A stretch of DNA of 64,000 bases. It comes from JBHJHP01 sp042219825. Its GTDB lineage: Bacteria; Bacteroidota; Bacteroidia; Bacteroidales; UBA5342. Made by a program: the position numbers and the translations under genes. Location: contig NZ_JBHJHQ010000002.1 in the NCBI RefSeq assembly GCF_042219825.1, positions 496,001 through 560,000 of the forward strand, in the 5' to 3' direction. The notes under the pieces were generated by a model, which had not been told where the DNA came from, made no database searches, and was given only the letters and a program-made list of their open reading frames with translations. Shown one piece after another: positions 51,506-60,915 of this stretch; within the stretch, counting starts at the first letter, position 1; each line of letters begins with the position of its first letter.

Positions 51506-53539
51506 ATGAAAGATTTTAAACGAACCCTTATCACAACAGCCTTACCATATGCCAATGGCCCCGTTCACATCGGACATTTAGCCGGTGTTTACGTCCCAGC
51601 CGATATTTATGCACGGTATATGCGTATGAAAGGTGAGGATATATTGCTGATAGGTGGATCGGATGAACATGGTGTGCCGATTACGTTAAAAGCCAAAAAT
51701 GAGGGTGTCACACCTCAGGATATTGTGGACCGGTATCACGGGATCATAAAAAAATCGTTTGAGGATTTCGGAATCACCTTTGATATTTATTCGCGTACCA
51801 CCACACCAACGCATTACGATCAGGCTTCAGGTATTTTCAGAACCCTGTACGAAAAAGGGGAATTCATTGAAAAGACCAGTGAGCAGTATTACGATGAGGA
51901 GGCCAAACAGTTTCTGGCTGACCGCTATATCACCGGGATTTGTCCGGTATGTAAAAAAGGTGGTGCCTATGGGGACCAGTGCGAAAGCTGCGGCTCATCG
52001 CTTAATGCAACAGATCTGATTGAACCTAAATCAGTAATTTCGGGCAGTAAACCGGTTCTGAAGGAAACCAAACACTGGTATCTGCCACTGGATAAATATG
52101 AACCGTTTCTGAAGGAATGGATCCTTGAGGGCCATAAGGAGTGGAAAAGCAACGTGTACGGGCAATGTAAATCGTGGCTCGACATGGGTTTACAGCCTCG
52201 TGCGGTAAGCCGTGACCTGAACTGGGGAGTTCCGGTTCCGGTGGAAGGAGCAGAAGGGAAGGTGTTGTATGTATGGTTCGATGCACCTATTGGCTATATC
52301 TCTGCTACAAGAGAACTGACTGATGACTGGAAGACGTGGTGGCAGGACGAAAGCACACGAATGCTGCACTTTATAGGAAAAGATAATATTGTGTTCCACT
52401 GCATTGTGTTCCCGACTATGCTGAAAGCGCATGGAGATTATATACTGCCGGAAAATGTGCCGGCCAATGAATTTCTGAATCTGGAAGGTGATAAAATTTC
52501 TACCTCCAGAAACTGGGCGGTATGGTTACACGAATACCTGGAAGAGTTTCCCGGAAAACAGGATGTATTGCGCTATGTGTTGACTGCCAATGCGCCCGAA
52601 ACAAAAGATAATGACTTTACCTGGAAGGATTTTCAGGCCCGCAACAATAACGAGCTGGTTGCCATTCTCGGCAACTTTGTGAACCGGGCTTTGGTGCTGA
52701 CCCAAAAATATTATAAAGGTGAGGTGCCGGTTGCAGGTGAATTGACGGATTATGATAAACAGACCCTGACAGAACTGAAGGGAACAAAGGCCAGGATTGA
52801 AAAGTCCCTGGATAGTTTCCGTTTCCGTGAAGCGCTGTTCGAAGCCATGAACATTGCACGTTTAGGGAATAAATATCTGGCGGATTGTGAGCCATGGGCT
52901 CTACAGAAAACTGATCCGGAACGGGTTAAGACTATTATGAATATCAGTCTGCAGATTACGGCTAATTGTGCAATTGGCTTGTCTCCGTTCCTGCCGTTCA
53001 GTTCAGATAAACTAAAAGGGTTCCTGAATGTGGATGCACTTAGCTGGGATGATCTGGGTAATGCGGATTTGTTGGAAGCAGGGCACACAATCAGTAAACC
53101 CGAACTGTTGTTTGAGAAGATAGAAGATGAAGTGGTTGAGGCACAGATCCAAAAATTGATGGATACTAAAAAAGCAAACTCAGCCAACGAGATAAAGCTG
53201 GAACCGGCCAAGCCTAATATCGAATTCGACGATTTTGTGAAAATGGATATCCGTACCGCAACCATACTGGAGGCAGAGCGTGTTCCTAAAACGGATAAGC
53301 TGATGAAACTGAAAGTGGATACCGGAATCGATCAGAGAACGGTAGTTTCAGGTATCGCAGAGTTTTTTAAGGCAGAAGAGCTACCCGGTAAAAAAGTCTT
53401 AATTCTGGCCAATCTGGCACCGCGTAAAATACGTGGCATCGAAAGTCAGGGTATGATCCTTTTGGCTGAGGATGACAAAGGTAAACTGGAATTTGTAGCA
53501 CCTGAAAATCCCATGAAACCTGGTTTTGTGGTCAGGTAA
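51506..53539 (+). CDS. metG: methionyl-tRNA synthetase
   Basis: Charges tRNA-Met. 677 residues from the ATG at 51506; a TTG 11 codons upstream overlaps the -7 box and is excluded. HIGH-type motif in GPVHIGHLAGVY, zinc-binding knuckle CPVCKKGGAYGDQCESCG, and KISTSRNWAVW as the KMSKS loop. An anticodon-binding helical region follows, then a C-terminal tRNA-binding (Trbp111/EMAPII-like) domain from about 575, IEFDDFVKMDIRTATILEAE, as in MetRS dimers. It ends in a strong terminator. Confidence 0.96.
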   Translation: MKDFKRTLITTALPYANGPVHIGHLAGVYVPADIYARYMRMKGEDILLIGGSDEHGVPITLKAKNEGVTPQDIVDRYHGIIKKSFEDFGITFDIYSRTTTPTHYDQASGIFRTLYEKGEFIEKTSEQYYDEEAKQFLADRYITGICPVCKKGGAYGDQCESCGSSLNATDLIEPKSVISGSKPVLKETKHWYLPLDKYEPFLKEWILEGHKEWKSNVYGQCKSWLDMGLQPRAVSRDLNWGVPVPVEGAEGKVLYVWFDAPIGYISATRELTDDWKTWWQDESTRMLHFIGKDNIVFHCIVFPTMLKAHGDYILPENVPANEFLNLEGDKISTSRNWAVWLHEYLEEFPGKQDVLRYVLTANAPETKDNDFTWKDFQARNNNELVAILGNFVNRALVLTQKYYKGEVPVAGELTDYDKQTLTELKGTKARIEKSLDSFRFREALFEAMNIARLGNKYLADCEPWALQKTDPERVKTIMNISLQITANCAIGLSPFLPFSSDKLKGFLNVDALSWDDLGNADLLEAGHTISKPELLFEKIEDEVVEAQIQKLMDTKKANSANEIKLEPAKPNIEFDDFVKMDIRTATILEAERVPKTDKLMKLKVDTGIDQRTVVSGIAEFFKAEELPGKKVLILANLAPRKIRGIESQGMILLAEDDKGKLEFVAPENPMKPGFVVR

Positions 53540-53557
53540 ATAAATATAAGAAATAGT

Positions 53558-53588
53558 AAAGCCTCAGCCATCCGGTTGAGGCTTTTTT
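53558..53588 (+). terminator. Rho-independent terminator of metG
   Basis: Stem AAGCCTCAGCC / GGTTGAGGCTT (one G-U pair) with a 4-nt loop, followed by a run of T. It begins 18 bp after the metG stop. Confidence 0.9.
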
Positions 53589-53698
53589 ATGCATTACTGT
53601 TTATAGGGTTCATTAAGAGTATAATAAAGCCGGAATTTGAAACTTAAATATTTCAAAACGGATAACATTTGCAATATTTAGTTTCAAAATTACAAGTT

Positions 53699-53782
53699 AT
53701 GTCAGCTTTAGGATCTGTCCAATCGATGAAAAATGCTCTGGAGAATGACAAAAAAATGCGTTCCCGGCATGCAAGCATTTAA
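53699..53782 (+). CDS. short ORF, possible small-protein remnant
   Basis: 27 codons, MSALGSVQSMKNALENDKKM then RSRHASI. The SxxSMxxxLxxNxxxR pattern recalls a family of very small basic proteins in Bacteroidota, here cut short by a stop. An ACATTTG sequence upstream is close to a -7 box. Either a genuine micro-protein or a decayed one. The rest of 53589-53978 holds nothing recognisable. Confidence 0.25.
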   Translation: MSALGSVQSMKNALENDKKMRSRHASI

Positions 53783-53978
53783 ATCTTATACCACGTATTA
53801 TTCGGATAGTAGTTTCTTTTCTATTTTGGTAGCATTCTGAAAAGTGCGTAAATGAGGAAAAGTTATCCTGAATTATTTATATACGGCCATTATTAAATTT
53901 CTGGACGCAATTGATTAATTCAATATGAAGAGTAAAAAAATAGCTTTAACCATTTTGCTCACATCCTTCTAATGCTAT

Positions 53979-55997
53979 TTATTCTATTATTACTTTTTTT
54001 GTTCCTGTTTGATCTTTGCTAACAACTTTAATGAAGTATATTCCCGGATCCTGTCGGCTTAAATCGAGTATCGAAGCAGTAGAGGTTGTTTTCCCTGAAA
54101 GGATTTCTTTTCCTGTATTATCAAATACTGAATAAACGGCATCTGCGGTACTTATAAGGTGAATCATTCCGCTTGTTGGGTTTGGATACACATCAAATTG
54201 CAGCGCTGTTGTATGTTCAATGGCAGTATTTGTTTTTGCTGCCTGTGTAAAATTAATCACAGCTTCCTGACCACCCAGCGTACGGATCATCATTTTGTTG
54301 GTTCTGACAGCACCAGTGGTATTGGCTCTGGCAAAAACAAGTAATTGCTTGTCGCCATAACCTTTAGACGGAGAAAATACAAGCCATGAAGGATCTTCCA
54401 CTCTGATATTCCAGGTTGCGTTACTTGTAATAGAAACCTCTTTATAAATGGTGTCGGTATAACTGAAATTTACATTCTCCTGTGATACAGCAAAAGTTTC
54501 TTTGTAGGAAGATGCATACCATCTTTGACAGTCAGAGTTCGTATTTGACCACAATTTAACCTGATAATCAGTAGTGTATGCATTAGGAATTTCAAAGATC
54601 TTATCCGATCTTGACGGATAAATCAGTGTTTTTCCATTTGGTGACTGTACAAGTCTGAATTTCTGGTTTATTGCACCAGAATACGATGATGTGAGCTGAA
54701 TGGACTCCTCATTGTTGGCACCTGTTGCTTCAATGTAGCGCGTAGAATCAGCGTAACTACGAATGGTATATTCGCCTGTTCCCAGAGGTGTAAACAGCCA
54801 TTTCTGTGTTTCCATCGCGTAATTATATGCATACTGGTACAGATCGGTCGAATTAATAGAATGGTTTTGTGCATCCAGTGCTTTGGAACTGAGGGCATTT
54901 TTAAGTGAATAATACCCTTTATCCAGAAAATCGAATGAAATGGAAGGCCATCCGTCTGCTCCCCATTCAATCATACCGAATCCAAGCGTTGGACCGCCCA
55001 TATAATTGGCTGCTTCGCTGGGATAATAACCGTTCGGTGAATAGTAATGGAATGTTATGTATTCAACGCCGTTTTCTTTAAAATATCCAACATGACCCGG
55101 ACCGTAATAGCGGTCATCAAGGCCACGGCTGTTATCATGCCTGAAAAACAGGGTGCCTCCGCTGGGGGCACTAATAACACGCATGGCTTTTCCTGACTTG
55201 TCAAGAAATGGTCCTCTTGGACTTTTGGATCGCCCCATAACAATATAGTAGGTACTTGCTATTCCATTACAACAACCTCCTTTATTATAGAATAAATAAT
55301 AGTAACCGTCGTGATATATCTGACAGGCACCTTCTCCTTCACCATAATTATTGCTGCTTGGACCGGTCCATGAATTGGCAATGGAAGTTCTGCCTGTTGG
55401 TTTAGGTCTGCCTGTTATCGAGTCGATCTCATAAACGTTAATTCCATCTCTGTTGAACGATCCATAGCTTAGCCAGATTTTATTATCCGGTCCGCGCATA
55501 ACGGACGGATCAATCGCGTTAATATAACCTCCGTTGGAATATATACCAATATCACCCTGGTCAATCCACGCAAAGTCGGGATCTGCAGGATCGAGTGTTT
55601 TATTGACGACCACACCGATACATGAACTCATGGTACCCCATACCGAACATGAGTAATACAAATAGTATTTATTATTCATGTAAATGATGTCGGGTGCCCA
55701 GAAATTACCCTCGAACTCTGCGGTTGATGTCTTGGCATAATTCAGGATCCAGGATGGAAAGTCCGTTTTGGTAAATGGTGTAGGTCCTGCTTTCCAGGTA
55801 ACAAGATCTGTGGAGTACATGGAATATATGCCGTCACCGGTTCCGAAAATCCAGTAAACATCTTTACATTTTACAATGCTGGACGGATCATGTATTCCGG
55901 CAGGCCAGTTCTGTGCAAAAACAGGAAGGCCTGAGTTCATAATAATATACAGTAAGACTACAGTTAAGTAGGAGGTTAAGCGTTTAAATCTGTCCAT
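53979..55997 (-). CDS. GH43 arabinanase/arabinosidase-like enzyme with ricin-type and T9SS domains
   Basis: 672 residues. A signal peptide (about 1-28) leads into a five-bladed GH43 domain: HDPSSIVKCKDVYWIFGTGD (catalytic base Asp), WAPDIIYMNNKYYLYYS, NAIDPSVMRGPDNKIWLSYGS (pKa-modulating Asp) and GEGEGACQIYHDGYYYLF (acid Glu), as in endo-1,5-alpha-L-arabinanases. Next is a ricin-like carbohydrate-binding region (about 345-495), a BACON-like beta domain (about 505-590), and a T9SS type A sorting domain (VYPNPTSG). It is divergent from GH105 and has a -7 box, TATTTTTG, at 56053-56060 on the minus strand. It probably acts on arabinan side chains of pectin. Confidence 0.85.
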   Translation of the reverse strand: MDRFKRLTSYLTVVLLYIIMNSGLPVFAQNWPAGIHDPSSIVKCKDVYWIFGTGDGIYSMYSTDLVTWKAGPTPFTKTDFPSWILNYAKTSTAEFEGNFWAPDIIYMNNKYYLYYSCSVWGTMSSCIGVVVNKTLDPADPDFAWIDQGDIGIYSNGGYINAIDPSVMRGPDNKIWLSYGSFNRDGINVYEIDSITGRPKPTGRTSIANSWTGPSSNNYGEGEGACQIYHDGYYYLFYNKGGCCNGIASTYYIVMGRSKSPRGPFLDKSGKAMRVISAPSGGTLFFRHDNSRGLDDRYYGPGHVGYFKENGVEYITFHYYSPNGYYPSEAANYMGGPTLGFGMIEWGADGWPSISFDFLDKGYYSLKNALSSKALDAQNHSINSTDLYQYAYNYAMETQKWLFTPLGTGEYTIRSYADSTRYIEATGANNEESIQLTSSYSGAINQKFRLVQSPNGKTLIYPSRSDKIFEIPNAYTTDYQVKLWSNTNSDCQRWYASSYKETFAVSQENVNFSYTDTIYKEVSITSNATWNIRVEDPSWLVFSPSKGYGDKQLLVFARANTTGAVRTNKMMIRTLGGQEAVINFTQAAKTNTAIEHTTALQFDVYPNPTSGMIHLISTADAVYSVFDNTGKEILSGKTTSTASILDLSRQDPGIYFIKVVSKDQTGTKKVIIE

Positions 55998-56148
55998 AGC
56001 AATAACGTAATAGTATTGGTTTATCCTTAATTAATCCAATGGTTCACCGATACAAAAATATAAAAAGCTTTGGAATTCCCTGTATTTCATTTTTTTATGT
56101 TGAAAATCACCTGGTTGCTTCATTTTTAATCAAACTTTTATATCTTTA

Positions 56149-56310
56149 ATGCGGAGTATGAAATTTGATTGGTTTAATACTTCAATTCAGATCGTTTTAT
56201 TACTGAACGTCATTCCTTTATTGCATTTACAAGACAGCTGCGGCATTTTTTCTGAGCTTGATAAATCTGTAATGTTACAGTTTTTTGAATGTGGAATACT
56301 ACACTGCTAA
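56149..56310 (+). CDS. short ORF of 53 codons upstream of GH105
   Basis: Starts MRSMKFDWFN and contains a hydrophobic stretch (IVLLLNVIPLLHL), with TATCTTTA, near a -7 box, directly upstream. No family is known. It may be a small membrane peptide or chance. Confidence is low. Confidence 0.2.
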   Translation: MRSMKFDWFNTSIQIVLLLNVIPLLHLQDSCGIFSELDKSVMLQFFECGILHC

Positions 56311-56341
56311 CTAATAATAATTGTTGTTAATTAAATATACT

Positions 56342-57760
56342 ATGAAACGCTTTGGTACACTTTTATGCATTTTTCTTGGTTTGATTCCTGTGTTGAGCAT
56401 TGCTCAGACTCTGCCTCCGGCATCGGAGATTTTATCTGATATGGAGCTGGCAAACAATTATTTTATGGCTAAATGGCCTGATCCGGGAGCTGATATTGTT
56501 ACGGATAAAGTAAGACCAAGTAACCTCTGGACACGTGCCACATATTATGAAGGTCTGATGGCCATGTATTATGTCAGTGAAGATAATACCTTATATAATT
56601 ATGCAGTTGATTGGGCGGAGAGCCACGACTGGAATCCAACCTACGGCAATTTGTATACCCGGGACGGGGATCATCAGTGTTGTGGTCAGACTTATATTGA
56701 ATTGTATTTACTGGATCCTAAACCGGAGAAAATAGCTCCTATCACGACAAATATTGATAATATGATCAACACCACAAAAATTGATGACTGGTCGTGGATT
56801 GATGCCATACAGATGTCAATGCCGGTTTTTGCCAAACTGGGTGTGGTTCATGATGATCCGAAATACTTTAATCGCATGTACGAAATGTTCAGTTATACGA
56901 AAAACCAGCATGGTACAAACGGATTGTACAATCCGGAAGATGGTTTGTGGTGGAGGGATAAGGATTTTGATCCGCCGTATACCACACCCGATGGTAAAGC
57001 CTGCTACTGGTCAAGGGGCAATGGTTGGGTGTACGCGGCCCTGGTTCGTGTGCTGGACGTTATTCCTGAAACAGAAACGCATTATGCCGAATATCTTGAT
57101 GTTTATAAAGACATGTCTGCCGCATTAATCAATTGTCAGAGAGAGGATGGGTTCTGGAATCCAAGTCTTGTTGATCCGAATGATTACGGCGGAAAAGAGA
57201 CATCGGGAACCGGATTTTTTGTATACGGACTGGCATGGGGAATGAACAAAGGGATTCTTGATAAGGAAACCTATATGCCTTCAGTAATAAAGGGCTGGAA
57301 CGGATTACACAGTGATGCATTGCATGATAACGGATTTTTGGGTTGGGTTCAGGGAACCGGAAAACAACCTTCAGACGGACAACCCTTATCTTACGATAAA
57401 GAGCCGAATTTTGAAGATTTTGGTCTGGGCGCATTTTTGTTGGCCGGAGCCGAAACATACAAACTGGCTCAGGTTACTTCTGCATTGAATGAACTGTCTG
57501 CTGTGCCTTTCGGTGTAAATGTACGCAACAGCGCAACTGGCTTACAAATCATGCTTCAGGTCAATCATGCGGGAGACTATTCCATGGCACTGTATGATAT
57601 TAATGGCAGAAGATTAAAGGAGGTAATAACGAATCAGAACCTGATGGCAGGCCCTCAACTGATATCCCTGAAAACGGATGCTTTAAATTCAGGTATCTAT
57701 ATTCTGCAAACAAAATCAGCGGATAACTTAGTTTCAACAAAAATTAATTTGGTAAGATAG
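56342..57760 (+). CDS. GH105 (unsaturated rhamnogalacturonyl hydrolase) with T9SS sorting domain
   Basis: 472 residues from the ATG at 56342 (an earlier ATG would precede the signal peptide MKRFGTLLCIFLGLIPVLSI). The alpha/alpha barrel motifs of GH88/GH105 are present: LWTRATYYEGLMAMYY, GDHQCCGQTYIELYLLDPK, DWSWIDAIQMSMPVFAKLG (catalytic Asp), and YWSRGNGWVYAALVRVL. The C-terminus from about 395 is a T9SS-type sorting domain (YDINGRRLKEV, then SGIYILQTKS). It removes unsaturated uronic acid from pectin fragments made by lyases. It is divergent from the GH43 gene, so both probably serve pectin breakdown at the cell surface. Confidence 0.88.
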   Translation: MKRFGTLLCIFLGLIPVLSIAQTLPPASEILSDMELANNYFMAKWPDPGADIVTDKVRPSNLWTRATYYEGLMAMYYVSEDNTLYNYAVDWAESHDWNPTYGNLYTRDGDHQCCGQTYIELYLLDPKPEKIAPITTNIDNMINTTKIDDWSWIDAIQMSMPVFAKLGVVHDDPKYFNRMYEMFSYTKNQHGTNGLYNPEDGLWWRDKDFDPPYTTPDGKACYWSRGNGWVYAALVRVLDVIPETETHYAEYLDVYKDMSAALINCQREDGFWNPSLVDPNDYGGKETSGTGFFVYGLAWGMNKGILDKETYMPSVIKGWNGLHSDALHDNGFLGWVQGTGKQPSDGQPLSYDKEPNFEDFGLGAFLLAGAETYKLAQVTSALNELSAVPFGVNVRNSATGLQIMLQVNHAGDYSMALYDINGRRLKEVITNQNLMAGPQLISLKTDALNSGIYILQTKSADNLVSTKINLVR

Positions 57761-57771
57761 GTAACAGAATT

Positions 57772-58335
57772 TCATTGAAGGGATTTTCTCATTACATAAA
57801 GATGTTCATATTCTTTATATAAACTGAAGCCGGCTTTTTCATACATCGAGAGCGGTCCTTTATAGTGTTTCTCGCACGACAGGTCTCCGTTACCCGGATA
57901 GGCTTCCATAAAGTCAAAATTTTTATCCGAATAATCTGCAATGGCTTTTTGAAGCAACCGTGTTGCTATTCCCATTCTACGGTAGTCCGGATGAATCACA
58001 AAACAGACCACTGAACAGATATTTTCTGTCCGATCGACCTTGATTTTTCTGAAACGTTCCAGTGAAGGGAAATTATTCCTGTTGTTGATGTTAAGCCATG
58101 CAACAGGTTTATGTTTATCAAATGCCAGGTAACCTGTCATTGTCCCTTTTTCAATCAGTTTTATAACGGCAGTTCTGTTGTTATCCTTTGTCCAGTCCTC
58201 AGAAGTCCCTGTAAAATAAGATTCGTAGCAGTAACAGTTATCCCAATCCGGATTTTCGGTAAACACCATAGTATCAAAAAAACGGAGATAGTCGACCAGC
58301 AATTCCGGTGTAAGTTCATTAATGGTAATATTCAT
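57772..58335 (-). CDS. GNAT family N-acetyltransferase
   Basis: 187 residues from the ATG at 58335; a TTG further upstream is unlikely. The core CSVVCFVIHPDYRRMGIATRLLQKAI is the acetyl-CoA-binding motif, followed by FMEAYPG and MYEKAGFSLYKEYEHLYVMRK. The N-terminal part has a CYCYESYF cysteine pair. The substrate is unknown. It is convergent with GH105 and close to the membrane protein gene upstream. Confidence 0.85.
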   Translation of the reverse strand: MNITINELTPELLVDYLRFFDTMVFTENPDWDNCYCYESYFTGTSEDWTKDNNRTAVIKLIEKGTMTGYLAFDKHKPVAWLNINNRNNFPSLERFRKIKVDRTENICSVVCFVIHPDYRRMGIATRLLQKAIADYSDKNFDFMEAYPGNGDLSCEKHYKGPLSMYEKAGFSLYKEYEHLYVMRKSLQ

Positions 58336-58355
58336 TAGGTGAATCAAATTTCAGG

Positions 58356-58973
58356 TTATAATACATCCGAGTTCGCATTACTATTGACAAAGGTATTTAT
58401 TTTTGGTTGCAGGAACCATATCCCAATAGGGTAGAACCATATCAGGAAAAATTCTCCGATAAAATCACCAAAGGATACTTCCCTTTGATATTCAATCGTT
58501 TTAATTGTTTTAGCAGCGAAATACTGGATGTAAAGAATACAGAATATCGCAAAAAAATGGAAAGGTAAAAGGGATAAAACAAGTGTAAGTATTTTTACCG
58601 GATCCGGTTCTGTTTCCATGGCTGTCAGATCGCCAAAGAATATGGAAATTGCCAGTATTAAAAGTAGCAGATAAACCATGGGAATAAAAAAGAAGACTTT
58701 AAATCTGTTGACTTTCATCGTTACACCCTCAGGTAGTTTGTTTTGCAAACCAGTAGCAACGGACCATATCCAGGCATAGAATATCGCTGCGAACACAAAC
58801 ATTATTATGGGTATAAACCTCATATGCTCTATAAAATCTGCGGGAGGTGCCTGCGGATTTGAAATGATCTCAGACATCATGGTGATCATCATTACAATTT
58901 GCATTACAAAGGGAATCCCAAAGGTTAGCAGAAATATTTGCCAGTGTTTTGCTTTAAGGAATCGTTCAGTCAT
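58356..58973 (-). CDS. multi-pass membrane protein of unknown function
   Basis: 205 residues from the ATG at 58973 (a TTG 11 codons upstream is the only alternative). Four hydrophobic segments at about 14-34, 55-78, 96-114 and 130-152, then a tail FFLIWFYPIGIWFLQPKINTF resembling the end of DUF4234/DUF4339-type membrane proteins. No firm family. It may be co-transcribed with the acetyltransferase 20 bp downstream. Confidence 0.65.
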   Translation of the reverse strand: MTERFLKAKHWQIFLLTFGIPFVMQIVMMITMMSEIISNPQAPPADFIEHMRFIPIIMFVFAAIFYAWIWSVATGLQNKLPEGVTMKVNRFKVFFFIPMVYLLLLILAISIFFGDLTAMETEPDPVKILTLVLSLLPFHFFAIFCILYIQYFAAKTIKTIEYQREVSFGDFIGEFFLIWFYPIGIWFLQPKINTFVNSNANSDVL

Positions 58974-59056
58974 AGCATTGTATATTAGGAAATAGAATTT
59001 TTTCAAAAACAGTTAACAAGATACAAAATTACAGAACCTGATCAAATACAGGAGGT

Positions 59057-59527
59057 TTAAAGATCATATACCGTTACCGGAATACCCTGATTTGTAAGAT
59101 TCTCTGAAATAATAGGTTCAATTTTATTCCACTTACCTCCGGCTAATCCACAACCAATGCGTGGCATGTGCACGGAAGCTTTTAGTTTTTGAGCTTTCTT
59201 CTCCAGTTTTTCCATCCCCAGGTAAACTGCTTTATACCGTATTGGTGGTTTCCCGTTTTCATCCGGAACAACATCTCTTTGACCAATCATATTAGCCACC
59301 CATATGTCAGGTTCAACCTGAACCATCTGTACCTCTCCCAGTTTGAAATTTTTACCACTCCTGAACCATTCCATATAATTTTGTTCAGGTAGTTTCCATC
59401 GCCGGGACAGTGCCAGGACGAATCCGGCTCCCCATCCTCCAATATCATTACAGATATGTACAATTATTTTAGGTCCACTTCCCTGTGGTTTTGTAGCATC
59501 ACCTTTTACATAAGTAATTGTTTGCAT
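59057..59527 (-). CDS. macro domain protein, ADP-ribose-binding
   Basis: 156 residues with macro-domain motifs ITYVKGDATKP, IIVHICNDIGGWGAGFV (the ligand loop), and HMPRIGCGLAGGKWNKIEPII. The last motif is like the TARG1/OARD1 and Poa1p type, which remove ADP-ribose from proteins or act on ADP-ribose-1''-phosphate. It is a single-domain enzyme. A heptad array (59579-59676) lies 50 bp upstream of its start. Confidence 0.85.
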   Translation of the reverse strand: MQTITYVKGDATKPQGSGPKIIVHICNDIGGWGAGFVLALSRRWKLPEQNYMEWFRSGKNFKLGEVQMVQVEPDIWVANMIGQRDVVPDENGKPPIRYKAVYLGMEKLEKKAQKLKASVHMPRIGCGLAGGKWNKIEPIISENLTNQGIPVTVYDL

Positions 59528-59578
59528 AACTGACTCAACTTTGGATAGATTAAATTTACGAAATTAAGTTTAAATAAG

Positions 59579-59676
59579 ATATAAGACACAAGATATAAGA
59601 CACAAGATATAAGACACAAGACACAAGACATAAGACACAAGACACAAGACATAAGACACAAGACATAAGACATATG
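59579..59676. repeat. perfect heptad array of 14 units
   Basis: Fourteen consecutive 7-bp units of the form A(C/T)A(C/T)AAG: ATATAAG, ACACAAG and ACATAAG alternate, the last being ACATATG. It lies between the macro domain gene and the glycosyltransferase gene. The unit is not a multiple of three, and arrays like this expand or shrink by slippage. Confidence 0.9.
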
Positions 59677-59787
59677 TACGTCCCTGATATAGGTTGACCA
59701 CTTAAAAAAATGATTCATGTTTTATGTGAAGACTGGAGTCCGTGAATAATGGATTGCTAAAACGGAAAATAAAGGAGGTGTAGTCTG

Positions 59788-60915
59788 TTATTCTTCAGGG
59801 AAAAGGAGAGACGTCCATTTTTTTGCATTAGCTACAGGATCAAACATCAGCATCAGGTTCTCATGACGAATTTTGATGTGATCAGGACTGAAATTAATAT
59901 GCATAAATTCGTCAATCGTTTTGATCAGGTCATCAGCAGTATCGGCAATTTCGCATAGTGGTTCCAGCCCCGTACCGCTCACCATTGGAGAATTCACAAT
60001 ACAAAACCTGCCATAGTACAACGATTTAAGTAATTTCAATTTAAGACCTGTTGCCTGAAAAGTTACAATCAGATTGATATGTGCTTCCCGGATCAGATTC
60101 AGCATTTCTTCTTCCGGGGGGTCAGCGATCAGTGTAACATGGTCCAGTTTTTTGATTACTCGTTTAAGTCGGTTTGATGGATTCATGCCTGCAACAATAA
60201 ATGGCGTTTTTATACGGGTAAAAACATTCTTAAGCAGAAACATTACGGCGTTTTCATTTTCAGGAACACTGAGCTTTCCATGATAAAAGATGTACTCTCC
60301 GTATCCCGGCAGGCTGTCAATTTTGCGGGTGGAATGCGACGATGGTATAAGTTCTATATTGGGATAAGTAGCGTTGTAATGATCGTAATCATTCGGCGAA
60401 ATGGTGACGACATGATCCGCTACCGTTATTATTTTTTCATATCGCTTAAGTTTAAAACCTTCGATAAGGTTATACAACTTTCTCCATGCATTTTTCTCCG
60501 CTTTTGCCAGCTGGTAGTAATACTCATATTCAATATTGTGCATTCTTACCAGTTTTGTTCTGCCTTTCAATCGCGGATGATTAAGGTATGCCGTGGTGTG
60601 CAGTCCTTCGAATAAAATAGGGTCGGTGTCCCGGAGAAGGTTATAAAGCAGCTTTTTATCTATCCTGGTTTTAACAATAAAAGGCATAAACGAAAAGAAA
60701 TTTCTGATACTTATTTTACGTTTATAATAAAAAATACTGTCGCAATATTCTTTAAGCTCGGGCGCCTCCGTACGGTTTGAATAAAAGGCATGCAGTGTGA
60801 TCCTAATCCCACTGTTATTTAGAGCCCTTATCCGGTTAAAGATATCAATTACACCCCCGTAATTTGCGGGGTAAGGTATATCCAAAGCGACTATATGTAT
60901 CCGCTTTTCGTTCAA
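59788..60915 (-). CDS. glycosyltransferase, GT4-like fold
   Basis: 375 residues with a two-domain GT-B layout: DIPYPANYGGVIDIFNRIRAL near the start (the acceptor-domain glycine-rich loop) and a C-terminal domain with FYHGKLSVPENENAVMFL, FIVAGMNPS and IVTFQATGLKLKLLKSLYYG, the nucleotide-sugar region. The usual ExFGxxxxE motif is weak here. It overlaps the upstream aminopeptidase gene by 4 bp, so the two are translationally coupled. Its product may be an envelope glycan; nothing indicates which. Confidence 0.8.
   Translation of the reverse strand: MNEKRIHIVALDIPYPANYGGVIDIFNRIRALNNSGIRITLHAFYSNRTEAPELKEYCDSIFYYKRKISIRNFFSFMPFIVKTRIDKKLLYNLLRDTDPILFEGLHTTAYLNHPRLKGRTKLVRMHNIEYEYYYQLAKAEKNAWRKLYNLIEGFKLKRYEKIITVADHVVTISPNDYDHYNATYPNIELIPSSHSTRKIDSLPGYGEYIFYHGKLSVPENENAVMFLLKNVFTRIKTPFIVAGMNPSNRLKRVIKKLDHVTLIADPPEEEMLNLIREAHINLIVTFQATGLKLKLLKSLYYGRFCIVNSPMVSGTGLEPLCEIADTADDLIKTIDEFMHINFSPDHIKIRHENLMLMFDPVANAKKWTSLLFPEE

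Noticed and set aside
59506..59718. Minus-strand frame with repeated SCVLCLM units
   Set aside because: It is the translation of the heptad array. The repetitive peptide is an artefact of the 7-bp unit.
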